Source: Verrucomicrobiales bacterium
GTDB taxonomy: Bacteria > Verrucomicrobiota > Verrucomicrobiia > Verrucomicrobiales > DEV007
Direction of reading: 5' to 3'
DNA: 39,644 bases
Assembly (NCBI GenBank): GCA_014239335.1
Contig: JAAZZC010000268.1
Coordinates: 1-39,644 of the forward strand
A program made the position numbers and the translations under genes. Positions 27,030-36,196 of the stretch are shown one piece after another (positions within the stretch are counted from its first letter, which is position 1; the number at the start of each line of letters is the position of its first letter). The notes below the pieces were generated by a model that was not told the origin of the DNA, did not search any database, and saw only the letters and a list, made by a program, of their open reading frames with translations.

Positions 27030-27814
27030 CCTGAGTCTTTCATTTGATCGAAATCTTCTGTGGAAATTGTAGTGATCGCCGCACAGCGGGGACATTCAAT
27101 GTTCACGCTTTCTTTATTACCCAAAACCTCATCCTTGGAGGTTGTTGCCAGAGCGTTGAGGATGCGTTCTTTTGTGCATCCGCATCTGTAACTATAATGC
27201 CGTTTTTCGAGCAAGCTTAACTCTTCGTCTTCATCTAGGCTTCTGATTGCTTCATCATTTAAAGACAGTAGCCAATCCTCATCGCACTCAGGTTGAGCTG
27301 AAATGAAAACAAATTCCTCTTCTGAATAATTAAAAAACCTAGCGAGCCTCTGTTCACTTTGTTTGTAATATTCCTGAATTATTTGAAAGATGCTTGCTGA
27401 GGGTTTGAAATCAATTGCGCTGCGCCTAGGTTCTTTCGGGAAATTATTGATCTGAGTAATGAAAAGGTTCGTTTTATCGTCTCTAATTCCTTCAGTAAAT
27501 AATCTGCCTATGATATTACCTTCGTTACTGTTGCCGGTAACGAACAGGTTCATTAGAGGTTCGCAAAAGTGAATGGTCCATGCGCTAACTTCGTCCCAAG
27601 GCCTAGAGGCCAGGTGCAGGGCAATTCCTGCCAATGCATCTTTTAACTTCTGGTCCTTGTCTGGGCTCGTGGCTATTTGGTGTTGCATTAGGTGAAGGTA
27701 ATGGTCCATATAAACAGGGCCAAAGTTCCCTCTCACCACGAGTGCATTTCGATGACGGACGAAGTAACAACGGACCTCTGCAGAGCTTTCGTCTTTAGCA
27801 TTATTATTTTCCAT
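27026..27814 (-). CDS. hslO: Hsp33-family redox-regulated molecular chaperone
   Basis: C-terminal CGCTKERILNALATTSKDEVLGNKESVNIECPRCAA (CxC...CxxC zinc/redox motif) and N-terminal Hsp33-like sequence. Confidence 0.85.
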   Translation of the reverse strand: MENNNAKDESSAEVRCYFVRHRNALVVRGNFGPVYMDHYLHLMQHQIATSPDKDQKLKDALAGIALHLASRPWDEVSAWTIHFCEPLMNLFVTGNSNEGNIIGRLFTEGIRDDKTNLFITQINNFPKEPRRSAIDFKPSASIFQIIQEYYKQSEQRLARFFNYSEEEFVFISAQPECDEDWLLSLNDEAIRSLDEDEELSLLEKRHYSYRCGCTKERILNALATTSKDEVLGNKESVNIECPRCAAITTISTEDFDQMKDSG

Positions 27815-27909
27815 TAAAAATTATTTGGTTATAGGCAACAGTTTATCTATTTTAATGCCATTGAAACACTTGCCTGACAAGGATCAGTGTTATTGTTTAA
27901 GTTTCTATT

Positions 27910-28485
27910 GTGTCTTCAATAAATCCAGAATTTTTACTTCAAGCTTACCGGATGGGAATTTTTCCCATGGCGATGGAGCAGGGTGAGATTGGCTGGTTTA
28001 GTCCTGATCCTAGGGGCGTTATCCCGCTCGATTCATTTCATGTTCCCAAGAGCTTGAAGAGAATCATGAGTTCGGGTCGTTTTGATGTTCGCATTAATTC
28101 ATCTTTCGGTGAAGTTATTGATGGGTGCGCGGAGCGCGAAGAGACTTGGATTGATGAAACGGTACGAGAGAGTTATTTAAACCTTAAGGGAAGAGGGTAT
28201 GCTCATTCGGTGGAATGCTGGTTCGAAGGTGAACTGGTCGGGGGCCTTTACGGGGTGGCGATCGGTGGAGCTTTTTTTGGAGAGTCCATGTTTTCAAGAA
28301 AACGTGACGCTTCCAAAGTGGCTCTCGTTTCCTTAGTTGAACATTTATTAAAACGAAATTTTATTTTACTCGATACTCAGTGGACCACGCCTCACCTTAG
28401 CCAGTTTGGGGCCATTGATATTCCTAAATCTAAATACATGGAGGTGCTCCATGAGGCTATTGGAATGGATGTTAGTTTTGTGTAA
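27910..28485 (+). CDS. aat: Leucyl/phenylalanyl-tRNA--protein transferase
   Basis: LLQAYRMGIFPMAMEQGEIGWFSPDPRGVIPLDSFHVPKSLKR...AHSVECWFEGELVGGLYGVAIGGAFFGESMFSRKRDASKVALVSLVEHL...LLDTQWTTPHLSQFGA. GTG start. Confidence 0.95.
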   Translation: MSSINPEFLLQAYRMGIFPMAMEQGEIGWFSPDPRGVIPLDSFHVPKSLKRIMSSGRFDVRINSSFGEVIDGCAEREETWIDETVRESYLNLKGRGYAHSVECWFEGELVGGLYGVAIGGAFFGESMFSRKRDASKVALVSLVEHLLKRNFILLDTQWTTPHLSQFGAIDIPKSKYMEVLHEAIGMDVSFV

Positions 28486-28506
28486 CCAATGAAATGGCGA
28501 GCTGTT

Positions 28507-29034
28507 TTATTTTGTGATAATTTTAAAGTTCTCACCTTTGCCCTTTTCCCAAGCTCGAGCCACGCTTTCATACAAGCCGTCAATGTTTGAGCGGACAGTT
28601 AGACGGAACTCCATTGTTTTTGCGTGTGTTGAGGAGGGATAGTTCTTTACTACTTGATCCCAGACGTCCCCAGCACCGACCCGATTAGTGGCTTCCTTTG
28701 AAGCGCTCTTGATTCTATCAATGACAACCTGACCAACGTTCAGAGGCGATTGATCAGTGACCGGTTCAATAAAGTAGAACCTTGCGATGGCTGAGCTCTT
28801 GTCCGCGACCGTGACTTCGTAAACTCTCGCTGCTCCGTCCACTATGTAAGTGTGTTTTGCGATTGAGGAAATACTGCTCAGCGATACCATGTATTCGCCA
28901 CCAGGCAACGAGGCTTTCCAGAACCTAGTCGGTATAGAACTGGAAGATGAGTCTGTTTTGTTTTCCGTTCCCTGCCCAAGTGCGTTAATGCATAGTAGAG
29001 TAGGTGCGAGGAGAGAGAGAATGGTTTTTTTCAT
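28507..29034 (-). CDS. Secreted hypothetical protein
   Basis: Signal peptide MKKTILSLLAPTLLCINALGQ; no recognised domain. Confidence 0.65.
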   Translation of the reverse strand: MKKTILSLLAPTLLCINALGQGTENKTDSSSSSIPTRFWKASLPGGEYMVSLSSISSIAKHTYIVDGAARVYEVTVADKSSAIARFYFIEPVTDQSPLNVGQVVIDRIKSASKEATNRVGAGDVWDQVVKNYPSSTHAKTMEFRLTVRSNIDGLYESVARAWEKGKGENFKIITK

Positions 29035-29094
29035 AATGATTTCTCCAATTAAATTGATATTTAATTATGCGGCGATGAGGTCTCTTTGTCAAAG

Positions 29095-29619
29095 TTACCA
29101 TTTAAGAGAAGATGATTGGTCTCCTGGCACATAGCCTGGAGGAACCTTTATGCTAGGATGTTTGATTTTTTCCAGTTTCCATGACCAGGGCATAATTCCT
29201 GATCGGGACCAGATAAAAGTGAAAGAATCAATTAGATAAGGTCTTGCTTCTTTAATTATATAATCAGCTGCCGGACTACCGGATCCTTCAATTCTCATGG
29301 CCCCTTTTATTGCGTGTGATCCTTTCATTTTTGTGGCGGACATCGTTTTCCAATCCACACTTAATGATATGTAGAAATGTCGTCCAAAGTCTCTCAATGC
29401 TAGGGAAATGTCATTACGATTAAATTTCCATTGGTCATCATATAGTTCAGAAATCATTCGGGAACATTTGCTCCAACGACGATCGGAAAGGTATTGGATG
29501 AAATGTTTATGCGCTTTCTTGGCTCCTTTCTCACCAGACCAGCGAACAGTTTGAATGCCAAAGAAAAGAACAACAATGATTCCCAATGCAGAAAGTTTCA
29601 AAAGTAAGGATCTATGCAC
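29095..29619 (-). CDS. Hypothetical membrane-anchored protein
   Basis: N-terminal TM LLLKLSALGIIVVLFFGIQTV; no recognised domain. Confidence 0.6.
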   Translation of the reverse strand: MHRSLLLKLSALGIIVVLFFGIQTVRWSGEKGAKKAHKHFIQYLSDRRWSKCSRMISELYDDQWKFNRNDISLALRDFGRHFYISLSVDWKTMSATKMKGSHAIKGAMRIEGSGSPAADYIIKEARPYLIDSFTFIWSRSGIMPWSWKLEKIKHPSIKVPPGYVPGDQSSSLKW

Positions 29620-29662
29620 TTGATTTTTCTTTATAAAACGATCAGTTTCCCAATCTTAATTT

Positions 29663-30157
29663 GTGTCAAATTCCTCCAAATTTTCTCAAAAGCAACATTC
29701 TGGAAAAGGGTATAGAAAAAACGTTGCTCTGATTCTCGAGAGAAAAAATGGTAAGATTCTTATTTGCCAAAGATCTGACTGTGAGGATTCTTGGCAATTT
29801 CCTCAAGGAGGAGTTGATGAGGACGAGGAGATTGTTGAGGCTCTTTACCGCGAAGTGAGGGAAGAAATAGGCCTTTCTGCGAAATTCTATAAAATCATAG
29901 AGGAGCGTGAAGGATATCGCTATAATTTTGACAAGAGACATGCCAAATGGAAACACTACCTCGGTCAGAAACAAACTTACTTTAGGTGCAGATTTAATGG
30001 CAAAAACAAGGACATTGATCTGGGCGAGGAAAAGCCGGAATTTACAAACTATTGCTGGATTTACCCAGAGGAATTCAATTTGGCGTGGGTCGCGGACTTC
30101 AAACGTCAGGTGTATTTGGAAGTGTTCCGGGACTTTTTTGATCTTGAAATTACTTAA
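29663..30157 (+). CDS. rppH: RppH-like Nudix hydrolase (RNA pyrophosphohydrolase)
   Basis: YRKNVALILERKNGKILICQRSDCEDSWQFPQGGVDEDEEIVEALYREVREEIGL (Nudix box); QKQTYFRCRFNG. GTG start. Confidence 0.8.
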   Translation: MSNSSKFSQKQHSGKGYRKNVALILERKNGKILICQRSDCEDSWQFPQGGVDEDEEIVEALYREVREEIGLSAKFYKIIEEREGYRYNFDKRHAKWKHYLGQKQTYFRCRFNGKNKDIDLGEEKPEFTNYCWIYPEEFNLAWVADFKRQVYLEVFRDFFDLEIT

Positions 30158-30221
30158 AATAAATAAAATGCCTTGCGGTATACCTAGGGTGAAAAGATAT
30201 TAACTACGCTCTGACCGCAAT

Positions 30222-32072
30222 ATGCGCTCTAAGAATTCTTTCCGGCATTATTTTTCTCGAAGGACGGTACGTGTCCTCCGATCTGCTATGCAATTGCTTA
30301 GGCGCATGTCGATAGCGACTGATGATGCTGGCTCTTTGAGGCCAGTATCAGATGGGGGAAAATTTTCAAATACGATTTCAAATGATTTGAGATCAGGCAT
30401 TAATGTCGCCTTATTGGCCTTTCCTCAAGGGATGGCCTATGCGTTGGTGGCGGGCCTTCCGATTCAATTTGGCATCACGTGTTCTATTGTGGCGGCTTTA
30501 CTTTCTCCGCTATTTTCTGGATCTAGGTATCCTATTCTCGGGCCCACGAATGCGACAGCATTTATGATTTTCAGTTACTTTCTTGCATATCCTGATCCTT
30601 CTTCGGCTGCCGATCATATGCCGTTAGTGATTATTATGGTGGCTGCTCTTCTAATCATAGGTTCGGTTTTAAAAGTTGGAGATCTTATTCAGTATGTGAG
30701 TAGGTCTGTCATTATCGGGTATGTTGCTGGCGCGGCACTGCTAATTATTGCTAATCAGTTTAGCTATGTTCTTGGCATTGATCCTGCGAGGGAAGGTAGA
30801 TCTTTCTTTACAATATTTGTTGGGACCGTATCGAGAATCAGTGAGTCTAATTTTGCTTCAGTGTTTCTTGGTCTTGGGACCTTTGTGTTTTATTTTGTTT
30901 TGCGCAGATCCTTCAGGACCTTACCGACCTTCGCGATTAGTCTTTTCGTAGCATCTTTGGTGAATTGGTTTTTGCCGAATTCATTATCCATTGATACTTT
31001 TAATGATCAGCAAGGAGGAGGGGGCCTCTTCCCTGACTTTTCGATTCTGACAGGTTCTGGATTCTTTGATAAAATTGCTGAATTATCAGGCATTGCCTTT
31101 GGCTTGGCCTTTCTAGTTGCTCTTGAGATATCAGTAGTTTCTAAATCTCTCGTTTCACGTAGTGGAGATGAGTTAAAAATGAACCATGATTTATTTGGAT
31201 CAGGCATTGCCAATGTGGGATGTGCTTTTTTGAGCGGGATGGTCGCATCTGGTTCGCTGACCCGTTCGGCTTTAAATTACTCTAGTGGTGCTGCCACGAA
31301 ATTCTCCAGTGTGTTTTCTGCATTATTTTGCGGGATGGGACTTTGGGTTTTCCTTAAAGTTGATTTTGTTAATTATATCCCGAAGAGTGCACTTGCTTCT
31401 CTAGTCATTGCCGTTGCCATCTCACTCATTAATTGGAAGCAGCTTTTGATTTGCCTTTTGTCTACTCGCTCGGACGCAGTCACTTTCTTAGTGACTTTTA
31501 TTTCTGCTCTCATTATGCCGCTACATGTAGCGATTTTTATTGGTGCAGGAACTGCAGTGGCTCTTTTCTTGAGACAGGCAGCCCGTCCGGAACTCGTTGA
31601 ATATGATTTTGGATCAAGTGGTCAACTTAATGAAATCAAGAGTGGGGATGTTCGTAGTTTTCCTGCAATTTCTATTGTCCACGTCGAAGGCGAGCTTTTC
31701 TTTGGTGCCGCTGAAATTTTCCGTAGTCAGATTCAGGCAACAGCAAGTGACTCTAATCTAAAAGTCATTATACTTCGCATGAAAAATGCTAGGCACTTGG
31801 ATGCAACGAGCGTCATTGCTCTAGAAGAGTTAGTGTGTTTTCTGAAGAGAAATGGTCGTGAGCTCATCATTAGTGGAGTAATGAAAGATGTTTCCAGGGT
31901 ATTAGAAAGTTCTGGAGCAGTTGATTTCATAGGAAAGGAAAATATTTTTCCTGGATCCTTTGGAAACCCTAATTTGGCGACGAAGAACGCACTCAAGAGG
32001 GCCCAAGAAATTATCGGATCTTCCGAAATTGACGTCAAAATCTATCATGACCCATCTCGCCCGGCAGAGTAA
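30222..32072 (+). CDS. SulP family anion transporter with C-terminal STAS domain
   Basis: GINVALLAFPQGMAYALVAGLPIQFGITCSIVAALLSPLFSGSRYPILGPTNATAFMIF; STAS: VHVEGELFFGAAEIFRSQIQ...VIILRMKNARHLDATSVIALEEL. Confidence 0.92.
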   Translation: MRSKNSFRHYFSRRTVRVLRSAMQLLRRMSIATDDAGSLRPVSDGGKFSNTISNDLRSGINVALLAFPQGMAYALVAGLPIQFGITCSIVAALLSPLFSGSRYPILGPTNATAFMIFSYFLAYPDPSSAADHMPLVIIMVAALLIIGSVLKVGDLIQYVSRSVIIGYVAGAALLIIANQFSYVLGIDPAREGRSFFTIFVGTVSRISESNFASVFLGLGTFVFYFVLRRSFRTLPTFAISLFVASLVNWFLPNSLSIDTFNDQQGGGGLFPDFSILTGSGFFDKIAELSGIAFGLAFLVALEISVVSKSLVSRSGDELKMNHDLFGSGIANVGCAFLSGMVASGSLTRSALNYSSGAATKFSSVFSALFCGMGLWVFLKVDFVNYIPKSALASLVIAVAISLINWKQLLICLLSTRSDAVTFLVTFISALIMPLHVAIFIGAGTAVALFLRQAARPELVEYDFGSSGQLNEIKSGDVRSFPAISIVHVEGELFFGAAEIFRSQIQATASDSNLKVIILRMKNARHLDATSVIALEELVCFLKRNGRELIISGVMKDVSRVLESSGAVDFIGKENIFPGSFGNPNLATKNALKRAQEIIGSSEIDVKIYHDPSRPAE

Positions 32073-32082
32073 TCAAAATCTA

Positions 32083-35000
32083 TTAGTTTGAAGTGTAAGC
32101 ACTGATGCCGAGATCACTTCGGAGGAGGAGGATCTTGTCAAACTTAGGGTTAGGATCAATGTGCTGGGGGGAAAGGTCCCTAATGGCCTCGGTCTGCTCT
32201 GCAACGATCGATTGCTGAATGTTACCTGTGTTCATATCTACAAAATACATTGGAGCTCCTTTGTCTCCTCCGTTGAAGAATTTCATAAGTTTATTTTGGG
32301 AGGTTCTAACAAAGAACCCATGTGCATCGATGGGGGATTTCTCAGCAGTCGGGCTCACTATAAATCTTTTTTGAGCCAGATTAGCTATGATCAGTTTGTG
32401 GCTTGGCAAACATAAGATATCATTTTCTATGATGATACGGTTCCTGTCGAAGGGGATGCCGGACCCAATCTCAAACCTATAGGAGGGATCTTCCGGCTTT
32501 AGGATAACAAATACTTCCTGATTTTTTTCGTTCCTTGTCAGTGCAAGCATGTATTTGCCATGGCAGCTGATCATTTCATGGTTAATCGCAAATGGAGTGG
32601 CTTTTTCCCCGTCCAACACATATCTGTAGAGGTTGCGCTTACCGTGTTTACGGTCCCTTGTTTCCAAAACAACGCCACCATCGAAGAATTGAGCCTTATC
32701 AATGAAGAGTTTCCTGACCATGATTCCTTTAGCTACTGGTTGTCCCCATTGGCTAGGATCATTGCTTGCGTAGAGTTCGTACTCACTGATCATGCCGTTA
32801 TTGTTAATAATCACTGCCGGGAGGTAACGGAGGGACTTAAAAATGGATTCTTTTCCAAGGTCAATTTGTATTTCGTGAGGATGAGGAGGAATCTTTCCTA
32901 TCCATTGGGTATGCCACCAGGTGCTGGGGTTCCCGTCAAAGACATTCTTTAGGTCAGTGTTCATCCTGGACTTTGGTTCGTAACTATCAGCGTAATGGGC
33001 CCTCCATTTAGATCGATCAATATTTCTATCATCTTCACCTCCGAGATGGATTTCAGCAGCTGAGGACCATCCCATTCCATTTACCTCTGAAAGCATTACT
33101 AACCTAAAGTACCTTGCCTTGACCTGATCAAATTTAATTTCGTAATAGCCTTTACCGATCAATTTTCCGTCAGAATATTTTTGCCCGTCGTTAGTGATGT
33201 TGACATCATAGTCATTAATTAAATGGCCACTCTTCGGATCTATTTCCAGGTGCCATGGGGCCCGTCCCATTGATGTCTGAAAAACGTGAATTTTTTTACC
33301 GTCCCATTGCGGTATAGTGTGATTACCGAAAGCTACCCGCCTTTCCCATAACCTTTTTCCGGTATTTGGATCAAAAGCGAATAGGACAGTTCTCTTGTCA
33401 TGCATGAGTCCTACATCTCCACACTTCATCATGGAATTAGCTTGGGCGGGAACCTTTGTTTCCCAGATGATCTTCCCACTCATTCCATCAAATGCGACAG
33501 CGTGTCTGTTCGCGCCTGCTCCTGTAAGAAGTAGTAGTTTATTATCAATCACTTGGAACGCCGGCTGAATTGCATTTATGAATCTTCTCCATTTCAAAGC
33601 GCCTTTTGATGATATTTCTACACATTCCAGTAATCCTTCACTCAGAATAAAAGCATGATTTGTCAATGGTGAATCGTGAGGGGATCTGATGATTCTGGCA
33701 TCATTGCGCATGAGCGTCCATTGCCGCTTTATATTTGAAGATAGGCTTTTATTGGCAGGGGTTGCATTTGGATTTAGCGGTTCTGAGACGGCGAGTCCTC
33801 CACCTTTGGAGGGGCTGTCGCTAATCACGTAAATAGAATTTTTATCTATTAGGTAAGAGAGTGGTTGCCCCACGTTTTGATTCCATTGCTTTGAATCCTT
33901 GACTGCTCCGGTGGTAGCATCAAATTCCGTAATTTCTCTTGTGCTAGCAAGATATATGGAGGAACCGATCATTTGAGACCGGCCAATCGATCTCTCGGGA
34001 ACTTTGGTATGCCAGCTTGTCTTTCCTGATTTTAGATCAATTGCAGCCAAAGAGAATTGGCCCCTGACGATGAGGTAATTTTCGTGTCTTCCTAGATATT
34101 CAATTCCTAAGGCCAAGGTATTTTCCCAAACAACTTTTCCAGTTTCAGATTGTAGAGCGAAGACCTTCCCTGAATCCTTTGTCATGCATATGGCTAGATC
34201 ATCAATGATGACCGGATGACTTCCTAGGGCCCCGGCCCCGGCGCCTGGGCTATTATTGTAATAGTGAATCCAGTCCGGTCTCCCATCTCTAGGGTCACAA
34301 CGGGCAATTAGGCCAGCGTTGCTGTTAATATAAATTGATCCTGAGTCCAGACTTACTCTGTTGCCGAAAGTCCTCGTCACATCACGAGCCTTTTCCAAAT
34401 TCCCAATAATGTCGCTGGACTTTCCTGCCTGAGCAATGGTGGTCATCCATACGAGGGATTGGGTGGCTTCTTCGATGCATGCGAGTTGAACTGTTTGTCC
34501 TCCGTGGGAACTCCAGATAAGAACATAGATGAGCCCATCAGATATGACTGGATCACTGATTGGTATAATGTTTGGGTTTTGTCCCGGGCCGAATCCAAAG
34601 TCGTCATAGAGCCATTTGGCTTTTCCTGATGCTAAATCGAAAGCTGCGATGCCCTGAGGTATGGCCTTGAATCCCCAACGTGTATAGATTGTCTGATTCT
34701 TAACTTCGGGAACGAAATAACCCGGCAAGATGTTACGTTTGGACCGGTCATCATTCATTGGTAACCTTGGCTGGGACCAGATTGATTTTGATGTGTCATT
34801 TATATTGTAAAGAGCCAAATGATTGCGGCTGGAGATTAGGAGGTTATTTTTAATGACTTGTACATCTAGTACCATTCCTCCGGTATGGCCTCCGCCGAAC
34901 CAGGGAGTCACTGCAGGGATTTGAATTACTTTTGGATTGAGTTCGCTCAGTGGTAGAGGTTCCGGATCAGCTTTCTTTTCTGGTATTGTGTTCAGTAGCT

Positions 35001-36195
35001 GGTTGCCCAGATCACTTGCCTTGAGAGTTTTATCCATCCAGACCATTTCTTGATCAGGATCAGAGCCTTTAATTTCCTTTTCTAAGGAATCACGATCTCC
35101 AACCATGGACAGAGCGATCCACTTTCCAGTTCTTGCAAATTTGATAATTTTAGGATCATCCGCGTGATCTATAAGATCTTCGAAACTTCGTAGAGCAGCA
35201 AGGGCATGTCCCGCAATGAGACTTCGATTAGCAGTTCTTAAAAGTGTCTTGTGAGCACTCGTAGACCATGGGTAACGTCTGAAAAGATCTAGAGCCCTTT
35301 GATTGGTGAAATCAGGTTCTAAGTTTTCACGATTGAATGAACGTTCTTGTATCTTTCGAAGGCTCGAGAGTTCCTTCTCGGGGAAGCTTTTCAGGTGTAA
35401 GTCAAGTGCTCTGGATGCATCAAGGATTCCTGTCATGTCTCGCCAGGGGACAATGGACTCTGGAAGTAGAGTGATTCCAATTAGCCGGTCAACTTGCCGA
35501 GCGACTCTTCCCGCAGGCTGTTCGATGACTTGTTGCCAACGACCGTCTGGATCATCGGGAGAAAGGTCTGGCATTGGGCTGCCTTCTAAGGGTTTTAGAA
35601 TCGGTTGAGGTAATTTTCTAAAATCACTTTCTAAGATTTCCTTGAGTCTGACCCATCTTTCTCTGATCCAAGGGTCAGGATGATTCATGTCTTTGTTTTT
35701 CTTTAATTCCTCATATTGGTCTCTAGTGCTTGAGAGGCCTAGGGAATTATGTGCGCTTGCTCTGGTTGACTTCCAGAAAAGATCATATGGGTTCCTTTCT
35801 GCTATATCATCATGTCTTTCCGCAGCGACGAATAGGTTTCTATCTGTAAGGTACTGAGTCAGCCCTTGTGCGATAATTTCACGGTACAATAGAGAGTTGG
35901 CTGAGATGTGTCCTAGTCTTTCGAGAGCTGCTATCCTTGTCGTTACGTATCTCATCCATCTGGACTGGGTGTTATTACGGTCTCCGCGCTCGTAGATTTT
36001 TTCTAAGCAACGGATTGTCAGGTCTACATTCCCTGGATCAGATTCAATGAGTTGCTTTAAATGACGATTTCCAGTTTCGCTATCATTGTTATTGTATGCT
36101 TCATCAGCTTTTTTCCATAGATCATCATTGGCAACTGATATGGTATTCGCCAATATCATTGCCAGAATGCAGAAAAATAAGCTTATAACCTTCAC
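32083..36195 (-). CDS. Secreted TPR + PQQ-like beta-propeller protein with an F5/8-type C (discoidin) domain
   Basis: Signal VKVISLFFCILAMILANTISVA; repeated GKxxWxxx propeller motifs (KWLYDDFGFG, GKVVWENTLALG, GKIIWETKVPAQ, GKRLWERRVAFG); discoidin-like KARYFRLVMLSEVNGMGWSSAAEIHLGG...FDGNPSTWWHTQW...IQIDLGKESIFKSLRYLP. Start revised to GTG 36195, 1 nt after the upstream stop (ORF track start 36264). Confidence 0.82.
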   Translation of the reverse strand: MKVISLFFCILAMILANTISVANDDLWKKADEAYNNNDSETGNRHLKQLIESDPGNVDLTIRCLEKIYERGDRNNTQSRWMRYVTTRIAALERLGHISANSLLYREIIAQGLTQYLTDRNLFVAAERHDDIAERNPYDLFWKSTRASAHNSLGLSSTRDQYEELKKNKDMNHPDPWIRERWVRLKEILESDFRKLPQPILKPLEGSPMPDLSPDDPDGRWQQVIEQPAGRVARQVDRLIGITLLPESIVPWRDMTGILDASRALDLHLKSFPEKELSSLRKIQERSFNRENLEPDFTNQRALDLFRRYPWSTSAHKTLLRTANRSLIAGHALAALRSFEDLIDHADDPKIIKFARTGKWIALSMVGDRDSLEKEIKGSDPDQEMVWMDKTLKASDLGNQLLNTIPEKKADPEPLPLSELNPKVIQIPAVTPWFGGGHTGGMVLDVQVIKNNLLISSRNHLALYNINDTSKSIWSQPRLPMNDDRSKRNILPGYFVPEVKNQTIYTRWGFKAIPQGIAAFDLASGKAKWLYDDFGFGPGQNPNIIPISDPVISDGLIYVLIWSSHGGQTVQLACIEEATQSLVWMTTIAQAGKSSDIIGNLEKARDVTRTFGNRVSLDSGSIYINSNAGLIARCDPRDGRPDWIHYYNNSPGAGAGALGSHPVIIDDLAICMTKDSGKVFALQSETGKVVWENTLALGIEYLGRHENYLIVRGQFSLAAIDLKSGKTSWHTKVPERSIGRSQMIGSSIYLASTREITEFDATTGAVKDSKQWNQNVGQPLSYLIDKNSIYVISDSPSKGGGLAVSEPLNPNATPANKSLSSNIKRQWTLMRNDARIIRSPHDSPLTNHAFILSEGLLECVEISSKGALKWRRFINAIQPAFQVIDNKLLLLTGAGANRHAVAFDGMSGKIIWETKVPAQANSMMKCGDVGLMHDKRTVLFAFDPNTGKRLWERRVAFGNHTIPQWDGKKIHVFQTSMGRAPWHLEIDPKSGHLINDYDVNITNDGQKYSDGKLIGKGYYEIKFDQVKARYFRLVMLSEVNGMGWSSAAEIHLGGEDDRNIDRSKWRAHYADSYEPKSRMNTDLKNVFDGNPSTWWHTQWIGKIPPHPHEIQIDLGKESIFKSLRYLPAVIINNNGMISEYELYASNDPSQWGQPVAKGIMVRKLFIDKAQFFDGGVVLETRDRKHGKRNLYRYVLDGEKATPFAINHEMISCHGKYMLALTRNEKNQEVFVILKPEDPSYRFEIGSGIPFDRNRIIIENDILCLPSHKLIIANLAQKRFIVSPTAEKSPIDAHGFFVRTSQNKLMKFFNGGDKGAPMYFVDMNTGNIQQSIVAEQTEAIRDLSPQHIDPNPKFDKILLLRSDLGISAYTSN

Positions 36196-36196
36196 C

